From contig WRMU01000002.1 of the NCBI GenBank assembly GCA_009776965.1, positions 1 through 24,165 on the forward strand: a stretch of DNA of 24,165 nt, written 5' to 3'. This DNA comes from Microgenomates group bacterium. Its GTDB lineage: Bacteria; Patescibacteriota; Microgenomatia; UBA1400; PJMF01. The position numbers were made by a program, and so were the translations under genes. Position 1 is the first letter of the stretch, and every line of letters begins with the position of its first letter. This document shows, piece after piece, positions 6,495-14,622 of the stretch. A model generated the notes under the pieces. It was not told the DNA's origin. It saw only the letters and a program-made list of their open reading frames with translations, and made no database searches.

Positions 6495-7454
6495 ATGCAA
6501 AATAAGGGGTTGGACATTCCCACACAAGCTCAGGCGGCGATTTTGATGTTTTTAGAGCATTTGGAGGTGGAGCGGAATATGTCGGCGCTGACGATCAGAA
6601 ATTATGGGCACTACTTGAGTATTTTTAATCAGTGGTTTAGCAAACAGAACGTAGGCGGGGATCTGGAGAAGTTTGGCGGCAATTTACTGCGTAATTATCG
6701 GTTGTTCTTGGCGAGAAAGACGGATGAGAGCGGAAAAACAATTAGTAAAAAAACTCAGAGTTATTACTTGACTGCGCTGCGGAGTTTGCTCAAGTGGTTA
6801 GTCAAGAATGATCTGGAAGTGCTAGATCCGACACGAATTGAGCTACCCAAGATGGAGACACATCAGCTGCAGTTTGCAGACGAGAGCGTTGTCGAGAGAC
6901 TACTGGCGATGCCAGACATAAAAACGACGGCGGGCAAGCGAGATAGGGCGATTTTGGAGGTGTTGTTCTCGACGGGACTTAGGGTGAGCGAGCTGGTGAG
7001 TTTGAACTGGGAGAAGGTGGATATTGATAGGGGAGAGTTCGGGGTAATAGGGAAAGGGCGTAAGCAGCGAGTGGTATTCCTCTCCCCTACTGCTCAGGAG
7101 GCGCTTTATGAATGGCGGGAGGCTAGAAAAGACAGATATAGTCCGATTTTTATTAATTTGAGTCGGAATAGGCCGGAAGGGGTGTCTCCAGATGGGGGGG
7201 AGTTGCGCCTGACGGCGAGGGCGGTGCAGCATTTGGTGGAAAAATATGCCAAAAAGGCGCATTTGCCGCTTAAAATTAGCCCGCATGGCCTACGGCATAG
7301 TTTTGCGACTGATTTGTTGACTAATGGGGCGAACTTGAGGGATGTGCAGGAAATGTTGGGGCATAAAAATATTGTTACGACGCAGATTTATACCCATGTG
7401 ACGCAACCAAGGCTGCGAGAAGTACACAAAAAGTATCATCAAAAAAAGAATTAG
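6495..7454 (+). CDS. xerC: Tyrosine recombinase of the XerC/XerD family
   Basis: Xer recombinases resolve chromosome dimers at a dif site. The 319-residue product has an N-terminal SAM-like DNA-binding domain (about 13-105, with ERNMSALTIRNYGHYL) and a C-terminal catalytic domain. All catalytic residues can be placed: R163 in STGLRVSELVSL, K187 in GKGRKQR, H264 and R267 in PHGLRHSFATDLL, H290 in LGHKN, and nucleophile Y299 in IYTHV. Length fits Xer proteins. Many small genomes carry a single Xer; whether this is XerC, XerD or a one-protein version cannot be decided here. It could instead be an element-encoded integrase, but no attachment site or other mobile gene is visible. Start chosen from the leaderless -10. 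Confidence 0.9.
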   Translation: MQNKGLDIPTQAQAAILMFLEHLEVERNMSALTIRNYGHYLSIFNQWFSKQNVGGDLEKFGGNLLRNYRLFLARKTDESGKTISKKTQSYYLTALRSLLKWLVKNDLEVLDPTRIELPKMETHQLQFADESVVERLLAMPDIKTTAGKRDRAILEVLFSTGLRVSELVSLNWEKVDIDRGEFGVIGKGRKQRVVFLSPTAQEALYEWREARKDRYSPIFINLSRNRPEGVSPDGGELRLTARAVQHLVEKYAKKAHLPLKISPHGLRHSFATDLLTNGANLRDVQEMLGHKNIVTTQIYTHVTQPRLREVHKKYHQKKN

Positions 7455-7540
7455 TCCTATATTTTTAACAAAACTTTTTTTATAGTGATTTATGTGTGAC
7501 TTGATTTTGTAGTGGCGGGTTCTGTCGCAGCTCTTTCTTC

Positions 7541-7577
7541 TAAACAAAACTTTCCCAAATCGGTATTTTTGTTTTTA
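7541..7577 (+). repeat. Small palindrome related to family A (A10)
   Basis: AAACAAAA (7541-7548) faces ATTTTTGTTT (7565-7575); the loop carries ACTTTCCCAAATCGG, the left-arm signature of A2 and A8. It lies between the recombinase gene and family B copy B1. Confidence 0.55.
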
Positions 7578-7579
7578 AT

Positions 7580-7730
7580 AATTTGTTTCAATATTTTCTC
7601 TCTCAGTGTCCACTTTTCAAAAATAATTTAATATTTTAGTCCGTTGCTCACTGCCGCGTCAGCGCGGATAAAACACTAGATTATTCTTTAAGCAATGTCC
7701 AAGTTTTCGAGATAAAATATTAAAACAATT
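7580..7730 (+). repeat. Family B palindromic element, full copy (B1)
   Basis: About 150 bp. Outer arms AATTTGTTTCAATATTTT and AAAATATTAAAACAATT pair with few mismatches. Inside are two GTGTCC-type motifs in direct orientation (AGTGTCCACTTTTC near 7605; AATGTCCAAGTTTTC near 7694) flanking an inner hairpin with TTTTAGTCCG on one side and CGGATAAAAC on the other. The same order is found in B2 at 22642-22802. Confidence 0.8.
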
Positions 7731-8184
7731 TTCTTCCAATTCGCTATTGTTTTTTAATCTTTTTATAACAAATTATATCATTGCTATATCAAATTATAAA
7801 TTAGTATAATTTAGCACTCATGTGTTGTGTCTGCTAAGTTGATTTTTGGGAGTAAAAAATTGATATGAAGCAATTTTTGGCTAATGTGAAAAAGTTGAGG
7901 TCTCCCCTACTCTACCGATTTTGGGGGTGAAAAAATGTCGTAAAATAGATCAAAATGTTTGGTTAGTATATCATACTAGTGAAGGGAGATGGGGATTGTT
8001 TACGGTGTTGTTTACGGAGACTTTTTTTGTTGCTCAGTGTATGTTAGAAAGCTAGTTATGACGACGAAGAATTGCGAGCAGTTACATCATGAGATCGAGA
8101 TTAATCTCAGAGCAGCAACTATACCGTAACTAACTACAGCGTAAGTAGGTTAAACCCTACCATTGCCTTGACCTATATTACCTC
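7731..8184. other. AT-rich non-coding stretch
   Basis: No convincing gene. It contains a perfect palindrome GAGATTAATCTC (8096-8107), an AT-rich inverted pair AAATTATA/TATAATTT (7791-7812), and two GTTTACGG copies near 7998-8018. A short frame without a usual start runs to a TAG near 8056 but lacks a ribosome-binding site. Confidence 0.45.
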
Positions 8185-8213
8185 TTGACAAATGTTATGG
8201 GATATGATATACT
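8185..8213 (+). promoter_or_regulatory. Consensus promoter of the orphan gene at 8382
   Basis: TTGACA (8185-8190), exactly 17 bp, TATACT (8208-8213), with a TG extension (8205-8206). This is the closest match to a full consensus promoter in the window. Transcription would start near 8220, giving a leader of about 160 nt. Confidence 0.85.
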
Positions 8214-8219
8214 GTAATA

Positions 8220-8381
8220 GTTTTTGATATTGGTGGTGGCCACTCGCTGGCCACTGACCGTATTAACAACGCTCTTTCACATAATGACTACGATAGTGCT
8301 TGACTGGCGAATAAGATTTGTTCGTCGATTAAGCACTATCGGTAACGATAATTGCTTAAAAAAGAAATCGGAGGAAAATAA
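8220..8381 (+). promoter_or_regulatory. Structured 5' leader of the orphan gene, candidate regulatory RNA
   Basis: Two stems are evident. GTGGCCA (8236-8242) pairs with TGGCCAC (8248-8254), loop CTCGC. CGATAGTGCTT (8291-8301) pairs perfectly over 11 bp with AAGCACTATCG (8331-8341); above an internal loop GGCGAA (8306-8311) pairs with TTCGTC (8321-8326). The leader ends with GGAGGA five to eleven nt before the ATG. No terminator T-run follows the stems, so control of translation or mRNA stability is more likely than attenuation. It does not match a riboswitch class I know. Confidence 0.55.
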
Positions 8382-8936
8382 ATGAGAACCTATGGGATTC
8401 AAATGGAAGGCGTTAATAACTATTTCTACAATCTCTACCTGTGGGATTGGGAAAAGAAAGGTTTTAACAGCGACGGTGAAGAATGCTTTGTAGGCTTAAG
8501 ATTATTAAATTGTCACGCTCCGTATGAAGCTGTGCTTAAGCTTTTGAGTCGGGAGTCCAGAGAAGTACTGTTTCTTCTTACTAAGTTTCATTTTGATAAG
8601 AAAGGTGAGAAAAAAACAGACAACTGGTTCTACGATCGGTTGGCCGATGCCCTGCTTGGAGAGAGGCCGAAAACGCTTAAGACACGTCGCAGTATTGTAA
8701 AGCAGAGACTTGCTTCTGCTTTCGCGGAATTAGCTGAGACAGAACCACCTCAGGCGTTTGTTGATTACGTAATTGAGGAGGAGCGGCGGAGGGCAAAGGA
8801 GGATGACATATTCGAATTTGGAATGGGACATAGGATGCGCCGCCCCGGCACACACTATCCAAGAAAGTTGGTTTTTCAAGATGTGTGGGCTGAAGAACCT
8901 ACTGCCTATTATTCGCCTTATAAATCCTACTTATAG
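8382..8936 (+). CDS. Orphan protein, possibly with a sigma-region-4-like HTH
   Basis: A 184-residue soluble protein with no signal peptide or membrane segment. I do not recognise a family. The middle segment (about residues 54-120) starts LLSRESREVLFLLTKF and continues to DRLADALLGERPKTLKTRRS and IVKQRLASAFAELAE; the spacing loosely resembles sigma-70 region 4 or LuxR-type helix-turn-helix domains, but with an insertion, so this is only a suggestion. The last ~45 residues are rich in Arg, Tyr and Pro. It has the best promoter and best Shine-Dalgarno site (GGAGGA) in the window and its own terminator. Its G/C balance is more even than that of its neighbours, which hints at a different origin. 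Confidence 0.7.
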   Translation: MRTYGIQMEGVNNYFYNLYLWDWEKKGFNSDGEECFVGLRLLNCHAPYEAVLKLLSRESREVLFLLTKFHFDKKGEKKTDNWFYDRLADALLGERPKTLKTRRSIVKQRLASAFAELAETEPPQAFVDYVIEEERRRAKEDDIFEFGMGHRMRRPGTHYPRKLVFQDVWAEEPTAYYSPYKSYL

Positions 8937-8959
8937 CTAAGATTAGTCATTATGCAAAC

Positions 8960-9001
8960 GAAGCCTGTTTGGTATTATACCGAACAGGCTTCAATTATTT
9001 T
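8960..9001 (+). terminator. Intrinsic terminator of the orphan gene
   Basis: GAAGCCTGTTTGGT (8960-8973) pairs with ACCGAACAGGCTTC (8979-8992) over 14 positions with one mismatch, followed by a T-rich tail (AATTATTTT). Confidence 0.85.
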
Positions 9002-9018
9002 GTCCTCATTAGATGTTG

Positions 9019-9092
9019 TGGACCGTAGGGGACTCGAACCCCTAACCTCCTGCATGCCATGCAGGCGCTCTAGCCAATTGAGCTAACGGCCC
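9019..9092 (-). tRNA. tRNA-Ala(GGC)
   Basis: Read on the - strand, acceptor GGGCCGT pairs with ACGGTCC, the D arm begins GCTC, the anticodon stem is CCTGC/GCAGG with loop ATGGCAT (anticodon GGC, alanine codon GCC), and the T arm is AGGGG-TTCGAGT-CCCCT. The discriminator is A. CCA is not encoded, so a CCA-adding enzyme is needed. Confidence 0.97.
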
Positions 9093-9111
9093 TCAAGATG
9101 TTAAGGGAGAT

Positions 9112-9120
9112 ATTCTATCA
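9112..9120 (-). promoter_or_regulatory. Extended -10 promoter of tRNA-Ala
   Basis: TGaTAGAAT on the - strand, about 20 bp upstream of the mature tRNA 5' end. Confidence 0.55.
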
Positions 9121-9163
9121 TAGCTGGCATAAAAATAATAGGGAGGAGATTGGATTACTGGCG

Positions 9164-9172
9164 TGTTATAAT
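9164..9172 (+). promoter_or_regulatory. Extended -10 promoter of hisS-mltG (leaderless)
   Basis: TGtTATAAT at 9164-9172; the ATG at 9181 begins 8 nt after the -10, so the mRNA would start at or within a base or two of the start codon. Confidence 0.65.
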
Positions 9173-9180
9173 CAAGAGAT

Positions 9181-10494
9181 ATGATCAATACTTCCCCACT
9201 TTCCGGCATGATGGAATTGTCTCCGGCGGCGCAGATTGAGTTTGACCGCCTGAAAAATATTATCCATCAGACCTATGAAAGCTTCGGCTACTCGAGTATT
9301 GATACGCCAGTTTTGGAAAGAGCGGAGGTGTTATTGGCAAAAGCTGGGGGCGAGACAGAAAAACAGATTTATCGGTTTAAGCGCGGGGACGCGGATCTGG
9401 CAATGAGGTTTGATTTGACGGTGCCTTTGGCGCGGTATGTGGTGGAGCATCAAAATGAGCTGGCGTTTCCCTTCCGCAGAGCGCATATTGGCAAGGTTTA
9501 CCGAGGTGAGAGGGCGCAAAAAGGGCGTTTTAGGGAGTTTTATCAGTGTGATGTGGACGTGATCGGTCGAGGCGATTTGGAGCTATTCTATGACGCCGAG
9601 GTGTTGGCGATTATCGCGGCGGTATTCACCAAGTTTGATCTGGGGTCATTTACGCTGAGGATTAATAATAGGAAGTTGTTAAAGCAGTTTTTTAGCTTTT
9701 TGGAAATTATGGACAGCGCGGAAGTGTTGCGCATACTAGATAAGGCGGATAAGATTGGCGAGGCGAGCGTGAAGAAAGAGTTGAAGCTTTTGAGGCTAAA
9801 TGGGTTGGAGATCAATAAAGTGTTGGCTTTTAGCAAAATCAGGGGAACACTCGAGGACGTGAGGGGGCAGCTAAAGAAAGTTGACGCAGGTCTATTGAAG
9901 GCTTTGGAAAAACCTCTGGCCGAGTTGGAGGAGATAAATGGATTGCTGCTGGCGATGGGGATAAAACAGAATAATTTCTGTTTTGATCTGGCGATTGCGC
10001 GTGGACTAGATTATTATACGGGAATGGTGTTTGAGACGAGCTTGGATGAGCACTCAGGTTTGGGGTCGGTGTGCTCTGGAGGGAGATATGATAATTTGAC
10101 GGGGACTTTTAGCAAGCAAAAAATGCCTGGGGTGGGAGCGAGTATTGGGCTGACGCGGTTATTTTCGCAGCTATTGGAGTTGGGAATAGTCAAGGATGGG
10201 GCGCAGAAAACGCCGAGTCAGTTGTTGGTTTTGCCCTTGGGCGAGAAACTGGAGGAGGCATTGGTGATCGCCCAGAAATGTCGAGAGGTGGGATTAAAAG
10301 TGGAGACTTATGGGGGAAGTAGAAACTTAAAAAAACAGTTGCAGTATGCCAATAGCAGTAATTGTCCTTGGGCGTTGATTTTGGGTGATGATGAGCTCTC
10401 GAGTAAGAAATGGACGTTAAAAAATATGGTTTCTGGAGAACAAAAGACGGTGACTACCGCGCACCAGATTAAATTGGCGATAGAAAAAGCATGA
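9181..10494 (+). CDS. hisS: Histidine--tRNA ligase
   Basis: This class II synthetase charges tRNA-His using ATP. The 437-residue product carries DLTVPLARY at 78-86, motif 2 arginine region FRRAHIGKVYRGERAQKGRF at 98-117, the histidine-specific loop RGLDYYTG at 274-281, SGGRYDNL near 299-306, and motif 3 GVGASIGLTRL at 317-327. The C-terminal anticodon-binding domain follows from about 345 (QLLVLPLGEKLEEALVIAQK). Length is normal. The N-terminus is of the LSGMMELSPAAQIEFDR type rather than the common RGTxD type. The stop codon overlaps the start of mltG (ATGA), so the two are translationally coupled. Start supported by the leaderless -10. Confidence 0.96.
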   Translation: MINTSPLSGMMELSPAAQIEFDRLKNIIHQTYESFGYSSIDTPVLERAEVLLAKAGGETEKQIYRFKRGDADLAMRFDLTVPLARYVVEHQNELAFPFRRAHIGKVYRGERAQKGRFREFYQCDVDVIGRGDLELFYDAEVLAIIAAVFTKFDLGSFTLRINNRKLLKQFFSFLEIMDSAEVLRILDKADKIGEASVKKELKLLRLNGLEINKVLAFSKIRGTLEDVRGQLKKVDAGLLKALEKPLAELEEINGLLLAMGIKQNNFCFDLAIARGLDYYTGMVFETSLDEHSGLGSVCSGGRYDNLTGTFSKQKMPGVGASIGLTRLFSQLLELGIVKDGAQKTPSQLLVLPLGEKLEEALVIAQKCREVGLKVETYGGSRNLKKQLQYANSSNCPWALILGDDELSSKKWTLKNMVSGEQKTVTTAHQIKLAIEKA

Positions 10495-11492
10495 AAATAC
10501 TTAAATGGCTACTACTGGTCTTGGGGGCAATAGTTATAGGCTTGGGCGTTTTAGGGGGAGTTGGTTATTGGTATTGGCAAGACAATACAAGAGCGGTTTG
10601 TGATAAGACGAATATGAGCGGGTGTGCTCCTAGAGAAATTGCGTTTGTGGTGAAGAATGGAGAAGGTATTGCGAGTGTGGCCAAGAGGTTGGTGGAGGAG
10701 GGTATGATTAAAAATGAGCCAGTTTTTAGGCTGATTTATAAGTTTTATCCCAGTCAGGCGCAACTTTATGAAGGAGTCTTTCAAGTTATGAACACGATGA
10801 CGCCCAGAGAAATTGTGGAAGTTTTGACTAGCCCCCCGCAGCAGACGACGGTGACGTTTTTGCCCGGCTGGAGGCGGGAGGAGTTCGCCGAGTATTTGGA
10901 CGATTTGAGCTTGGCTAATTTTGATAAGGCGGAGTTTTTGGCCGAGACGGCGGGTCTGGAGGGGCAGCTATGGGCCGATACTTACTATATTTTTAAGACG
11001 GCCACAGCCGAGGATATAGTGGAGATGCTGACACGAACTTTTGAGGAGAGAACGGCAGATTTGCAGGAGGAAGCTCGGGGAGGAAGCCGGACATGGAAGG
11101 AAGTTTTAACCATAGCGTCGATTTTGCAGCGCGAGAGTAAGAAGGGTGAGGAAATGAAGGTGATTGCGGGGATTATCGAGAATAGGCTGGAGGTGGGGAT
11201 GCGGCTGCAGTTTTGTGCGACGGCGCAGTATGCGAGCGGTTATGACGCTAAGTCGAGGAGTTGGTGGCTGGAGCCAACGCTTTTGGATTTGGAGGTGGCA
11301 TCGCCTTATAATACTTATGTGAGCGCGGGGTTGCCGCCAGCGCCGATAGCGGCAGCGGGGAGGGCGGCGATGGAGGCGGCGCTGCGCCCAGAGGAAACAG
11401 AATATTTCTTTTATCTGCATGATGGCGAGGGGCAGATCCACTATGGGAGGAATGCACAGGAACATAATCAAAATAAAGCAAGGTGGTTGTAG
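10491..11492 (+). CDS. mltG: Endolytic murein transglycosylase MltG (YceG-like)
   Basis: MltG cuts nascent glycan strands in the periplasmic or outer face of the membrane and ends their elongation. The 333-residue product has one N-terminal membrane helix (about 4-29), a LysM-like region (AFVVKNGEGIASVAKRLVEE, 51-70), and the YceG catalytic domain. The catalytic glutamate is E215 in ASILQRESKKGEEMK, followed by VIAGIIENRLEVGMRLQ. The closing motif YNTYVSAGLPPAPIAAAG (273-290) is strongly conserved. The usual QSDPTV-type motif after the MxLQ segment is replaced by LQFCATAQYASG (239-250), a notable deviation near the active site. It overlaps hisS by 4 bases and is the second gene of that operon. 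Confidence 0.92.
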   Translation: MKILKWLLLVLGAIVIGLGVLGGVGYWYWQDNTRAVCDKTNMSGCAPREIAFVVKNGEGIASVAKRLVEEGMIKNEPVFRLIYKFYPSQAQLYEGVFQVMNTMTPREIVEVLTSPPQQTTVTFLPGWRREEFAEYLDDLSLANFDKAEFLAETAGLEGQLWADTYYIFKTATAEDIVEMLTRTFEERTADLQEEARGGSRTWKEVLTIASILQRESKKGEEMKVIAGIIENRLEVGMRLQFCATAQYASGYDAKSRSWWLEPTLLDLEVASPYNTYVSAGLPPAPIAAAGRAAMEAALRPEETEYFFYLHDGEGQIHYGRNAQEHNQNKARWL

Positions 11493-11521
11493 TTGGGCTT
11501 GACGACTAGATTAATTAGATA

Positions 11522-11550
11522 TTGACATTGTAGGGGAAAGAAGGTAGAGT
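11522..11550 (+). promoter_or_regulatory. Promoter of the GlcG-like gene and response regulator
   Basis: TTGACA (11522-11527), 17 bp, TAGAGT (11545-11550). Start near 11557, just before the AAGGA site of the first gene. Confidence 0.6.
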
Positions 11551-11567
11551 CTTTTTAGAAAGGATTA

Positions 11568-11963
11568 ATGTTTATGATTACTCTAGTTAAAGCTCAAGAA
11601 TTAGCCGCCAAGGCGCATGCCAAGGCTGCCGAGTTGGGGGTGAAGGTGACGGTGGCGGTTACTGATGCCTCTGGGGTGGTGGTGCTTTTGGAAAGAAATG
11701 AAGGCGCTTTAGTGGTTTCGCCCACATTTGCTAAGGCAAAGGCCTATACAGCAGCGACTTTATGTATGCCGACTAGTGCTCTGGCGGGCTTTACTGGTGA
11801 TGGGAAGCCTTATGCGGGACTGCGAGATTTGAGCAAGAAGTTTACGACCATTGCTGGCGGGCTGCCTATTACTGAGGGCGAGCAGGTTGTTGGCGGTATT
11901 GGAGTGGGGGGTTCACAAGATCCAACTCAAGACGAGCAATGCGCAGCGGCTGCCTTGGCTTAA
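11568..11963 (+). CDS. GlcG/HbpS family (DUF336) protein
   Basis: The 131-residue product is a single GlcG/HbpS-like domain: LVKAQELAAKAHAKAAELGV, then VTVAVTDASGVVVLLERNEGA, FAKAKAYTAATL, and the closing GGLPITEGEQVVGGIGVGG motif. Members include haem-binding HbpS and GlcG of glycolate loci; the true ligand is usually unknown. No signal peptide is visible, so it should be cytoplasmic. AAGGA precedes the ATG by 6 nt; an in-frame ATG two codons later is possible. A response regulator gene follows after 19 nt. HbpS of Streptomyces works with a two-component system, so the pairing is suggestive but not proof of a link. Confidence 0.88.
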   Translation: MFMITLVKAQELAAKAHAKAAELGVKVTVAVTDASGVVVLLERNEGALVVSPTFAKAKAYTAATLCMPTSALAGFTGDGKPYAGLRDLSKKFTTIAGGLPITEGEQVVGGIGVGGSQDPTQDEQCAAAALA

Positions 11964-11982
11964 AAATAATAGAAAGAAAAAT

Positions 11983-12369
11983 ATGGCAGAAACAAAAAAG
12001 AAGATTTTAGTCGTTGAGGACGAAGCGGTCTTGTTGGAGTTATATACAGTTACTCTCAGGGGCAATGGCTATGAGGTGATGACGGCTGAGGATGGAGATA
12101 AGGCATTAGAGGTGCTAAAAGACAACACTTTTGACTTGATATTGCTGGATATCATGCTGCCGGGCAAAGATGGGTTGGAAGTGCTCAAGACTATTAAGGA
12201 AGATCCCACCTATGAACACCAATCTCCCTCGACCATCATGATGTTGACTAATTTGAATCAAGATCAGGTGATTTCGCAGGCGATTTTGGCGGGGGCGAGG
12301 GGGTATCTCGTCAAGAGTGATTATAATCCGGATCAGTTCTTGGAGGCCGTGAAGACAACTTTTTCATAA
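11983..12369 (+). CDS. Single-domain response regulator (CheY-like receiver)
   Basis: The 128-residue protein is only a receiver domain. The acidic pocket is E12 and D13 (VVEDE), the phosphoacceptor D56 (LILLDIMLPGKDG), the switch residue T89 (MMLTN) and the conserved K111 (GYLVKSD). There is no output domain, so it must act through protein contacts, like CheY or Spo0F. The start at 11983 (MAETKKKILV) gives a standard receiver length; the longer in-frame start would overlap the upstream gene. No histidine kinase is encoded in the window. The stop codon overlaps the first bases of repeat A8. Confidence 0.92.
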   Translation: MAETKKKILVVEDEAVLLELYTVTLRGNGYEVMTAEDGDKALEVLKDNTFDLILLDIMLPGKDGLEVLKTIKEDPTYEHQSPSTIMMLTNLNQDQVISQAILAGARGYLVKSDYNPDQFLEAVKTTFS

Positions 12370-12510
12370 AACTTCCCTAAATCGGTATTTTCATCGTTGA
12401 AAGTCTCGAGCACAGCTCGAGAGGTAAAAAGCGATTCTCAACGTACGTAAAGTACGTATCGAATCTCTTTTTCCTTTCAACTTCGAAAATCCTCGATTGA
12501 GGAAAGTTTT
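12368..12510 (+). repeat. Family A palindromic element, complete (A8)
   Basis: Nested arms: AAAACTTCC with GGAAAGTTTT; AAATCGG/ATTTTC/GTTGAAAG with CTTTCAAC/GAAAAT/CGATT. Inside are two hairpins: TCTCGAGC (12404-12411) with GCTCGAGA (12415-12422), and GATTC plus ACGTAC (12433-12446) with GTACGT plus GAATC (12452-12465), loop GTAAA. The core 12376-12498 is identical to 17866-17988, while the outer arms differ. Confidence 0.9.
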
Positions 12511-12535
12511 TACCTCTCCTCTCGCCACTCGCCTC

Positions 12536-12564
12536 TTGTAAAAGAGTGTATTTTATGGTAAAAC
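12536..12564 (+). promoter_or_regulatory. Possible gyrB promoter
   Basis: TTGTAA (12536-12541), 17 bp, TAAAAC (12559-12564) with TG extension. The ATG at 12581 would have a short leader of about 10 nt; no Shine-Dalgarno site is present. Confidence 0.4.
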
Positions 12565-12580
12565 TAACCTCTATTTATTT

Positions 12581-14608
12581 ATGGCAGTGACATCTAATTA
12601 CTCTGGTAAAGATATTAAGGTTCTTGAGGGCTTGGAGCCGGTGCGTAAGCGCCCTGGGATGTATATTGGCTCGACAGATGCCAGAGGGTTGCACCATCTG
12701 GCGCAGGAGATTTTGGACAATTCGGTGGATGAGGCCATTGCGGGGTATGGGGCGCATATTGAGATTTATCGCAATGCGGCGAAAAAAGAAGAATACGCCA
12801 AGTTGGTAAAATGCAAATCAGACGAGATGGGCGAGCAGGAGATTGTGGTGGTGGATAATGGGCGGGGCATTCCAGTGGACAAGCATGAGTCGGGAGTGTC
12901 GGCGTTGGAGGTGGTACTGACGAAGTTGCATGCGGGGGGTAAGTTTGAGGAGACCGCCTATCAGGCGTCGGGTGGGCTGCACGGAGTGGGCTCCTCGGCA
13001 GTGAATGCGCTGAGCGCGATTATGCGGGCGGTGGTGAAAAGAGACGGGAAATATCATTATGTATTGCTTTCAAAGGGAGAGGTGGTGGAGCATGCGAGAA
13101 TAGTTAGTGAGGCGGAGTTTAAGAGCCTTTTTCCTCTGGAGAGTAAGACTTTGATCGAGGAGAATGAGTCGGGAACTTTGGTGGCTTTTGTGCCGGATGC
13201 GGGGATTTTTTCGACCACTTCCTTCTCGCATGCCACCCTAGTAAACTCGATTAAGGACCGAGCCTACTTGATGGCTAATATTCATTTTGTTTTTCATGAT
13301 ACGATTAAAAGTTTAGTTCAAGAATACTATTTTGAGTCGGGCATTCGCTCGCTGGTGCAACACCTTAATCGCGACAAAAAGCCCCTGCACGATGTTTTTT
13401 ATACCACTAATTCTTGGACAGACGAGAAAACGGGCAAAAAAATTGGAGCGGAGGTGGCGCTGCAATACAACGATGCTTTTTATGAGAAGCTGGAGAGCTA
13501 TGTGAACGTGATTAATACTCCAGACGGAGGAACGCATGTTAATGGGTTTAGGATTGCCTTGAATAAAGTATTGAAGGACTACGCCGACAAGTATAAACTC
13601 CTCAAGGAGAAGGAGACTTTTACTTCGGAGGATTTGCGCGAGGGATTGACGGCAGTGGTGTTTGTGAAAATGCCGGCCAATGATTTGCAATTTGAATCAC
13701 AGACCAAGACCAGACTAAATAACGCGGAAGTGCAGTCGGCGGTGTATCAAATCGTCAAGGATGCGCTGACCAACTTTTTGGAGGAAAACCCCAAGGCGGG
13801 CAAGACGATTGTGGATAAGATTATGCTGGCGGCGAGGGCGCGGCTGGCGGCGCGGGCGGCGAAAGATGCGGTGATTCGCAAGGGGGCGCTGGAGGGAAGT
13901 GGTCTGCCGGGGAAATTGGCGGACTGCCAGAGCAAAGATGCGGCGGAATGTGAGATTTATTTGGTTGAGGGAGATAGCGCGGGTGGGAGCGCAAAACAAG
14001 GCAGGGACAGGAAGTTTCAAGCGATTTTTCCTCTGAGAGGAAAAATCCTCAATACTGAGAGGGCGAGATTAAACAAAATTATTGAGACGGAGGAGTTAAA
14101 AAATCTGATTATTGCCTTGGGAGCAGGAATTGGTGAGACTTTTAATCCGGAGAAACTGCGCTATCATCGAGTAATTATTATGACTGATGCGGACGTGGAC
14201 GGGGAACATATCGCCGCTTTGTGTATGACATTTTTCTATCGCCATTTGCCGGAGATTATCAAAGACGGCTATTTGTATCTGGCGATGCCTCCTCTGTTTC
14301 GAGTGTCGGGAGGGGGAGTTGAGGAATATGTTTATACTGAGGCGGAGCGAGATGGGGTGATGGAAAAAATAAAGACTAAGAACCCCAAGGCGACGATTAA
14401 TATCCAGAGATACAAAGGTTTGGGGGAAATGAATCCCGAGCAGCTCTGGGAAACCACGCTAAATCCCCAGCATAGAATGCTCAAGAGAATTGCTTTGGAC
14501 GAGGCGGAGAAAGTGGATAAGGTGTTTTCGGTTTTGATGGGAGATGATGTTCCGCCCAGAAAGAAGTTTATCCAAACTCATGCACAATTAGCTAATCTAG
14601 ATATTTAG
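12581..14608 (+). CDS. gyrB: DNA gyrase subunit B
   Basis: GyrB is the ATPase subunit of gyrase, which introduces negative supercoils. The 675-residue product has the GHKL ATPase domain (LEGLEPVRKRPGMYIG at 15-30, N47 in EILDNSVDEA, DNGRGIP at 92-98, GGLHGVGSSAVNALS from 131), the transducer domain, and the Toprim domain with E463 in VEGDSAGGSAKQGRDR and D536, D538 and D540 in MTDADVDGEH. It closes with the QRYKGLGEMNPEQLW motif. Length fits the form without the proteobacterial insert. ParE is the alternative, but gyrA with a GyrA box lies just downstream with only ppa between, so gyrase is preferred. Confidence 0.95.
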   Translation: MAVTSNYSGKDIKVLEGLEPVRKRPGMYIGSTDARGLHHLAQEILDNSVDEAIAGYGAHIEIYRNAAKKEEYAKLVKCKSDEMGEQEIVVVDNGRGIPVDKHESGVSALEVVLTKLHAGGKFEETAYQASGGLHGVGSSAVNALSAIMRAVVKRDGKYHYVLLSKGEVVEHARIVSEAEFKSLFPLESKTLIEENESGTLVAFVPDAGIFSTTSFSHATLVNSIKDRAYLMANIHFVFHDTIKSLVQEYYFESGIRSLVQHLNRDKKPLHDVFYTTNSWTDEKTGKKIGAEVALQYNDAFYEKLESYVNVINTPDGGTHVNGFRIALNKVLKDYADKYKLLKEKETFTSEDLREGLTAVVFVKMPANDLQFESQTKTRLNNAEVQSAVYQIVKDALTNFLEENPKAGKTIVDKIMLAARARLAARAAKDAVIRKGALEGSGLPGKLADCQSKDAAECEIYLVEGDSAGGSAKQGRDRKFQAIFPLRGKILNTERARLNKIIETEELKNLIIALGAGIGETFNPEKLRYHRVIIMTDADVDGEHIAALCMTFFYRHLPEIIKDGYLYLAMPPLFRVSGGGVEEYVYTEAERDGVMEKIKTKNPKATINIQRYKGLGEMNPEQLWETTLNPQHRMLKRIALDEAEKVDKVFSVLMGDDVPPRKKFIQTHAQLANLDI

Positions 14609-14622
14609 AAAGAAAGGTGAAT

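Noticed and set aside
7788..7815. AT-rich 11-6-11 arrangement that could be a dif site near the Xer gene
   Set aside because: Arms AAATTATA/TATAATTT are simple AT-rich sequence and lack the usual inner dif bases; AT-rich intergenic DNA yields such pairs by chance.
7928..8058. Possible small gene reading VKKCRKIDQNVWLVYH and onward to a TAG
   Set aside because: Only a GTG start, no Shine-Dalgarno site, no promoter, about 43 residues; could be a gene remnant but not supportable.
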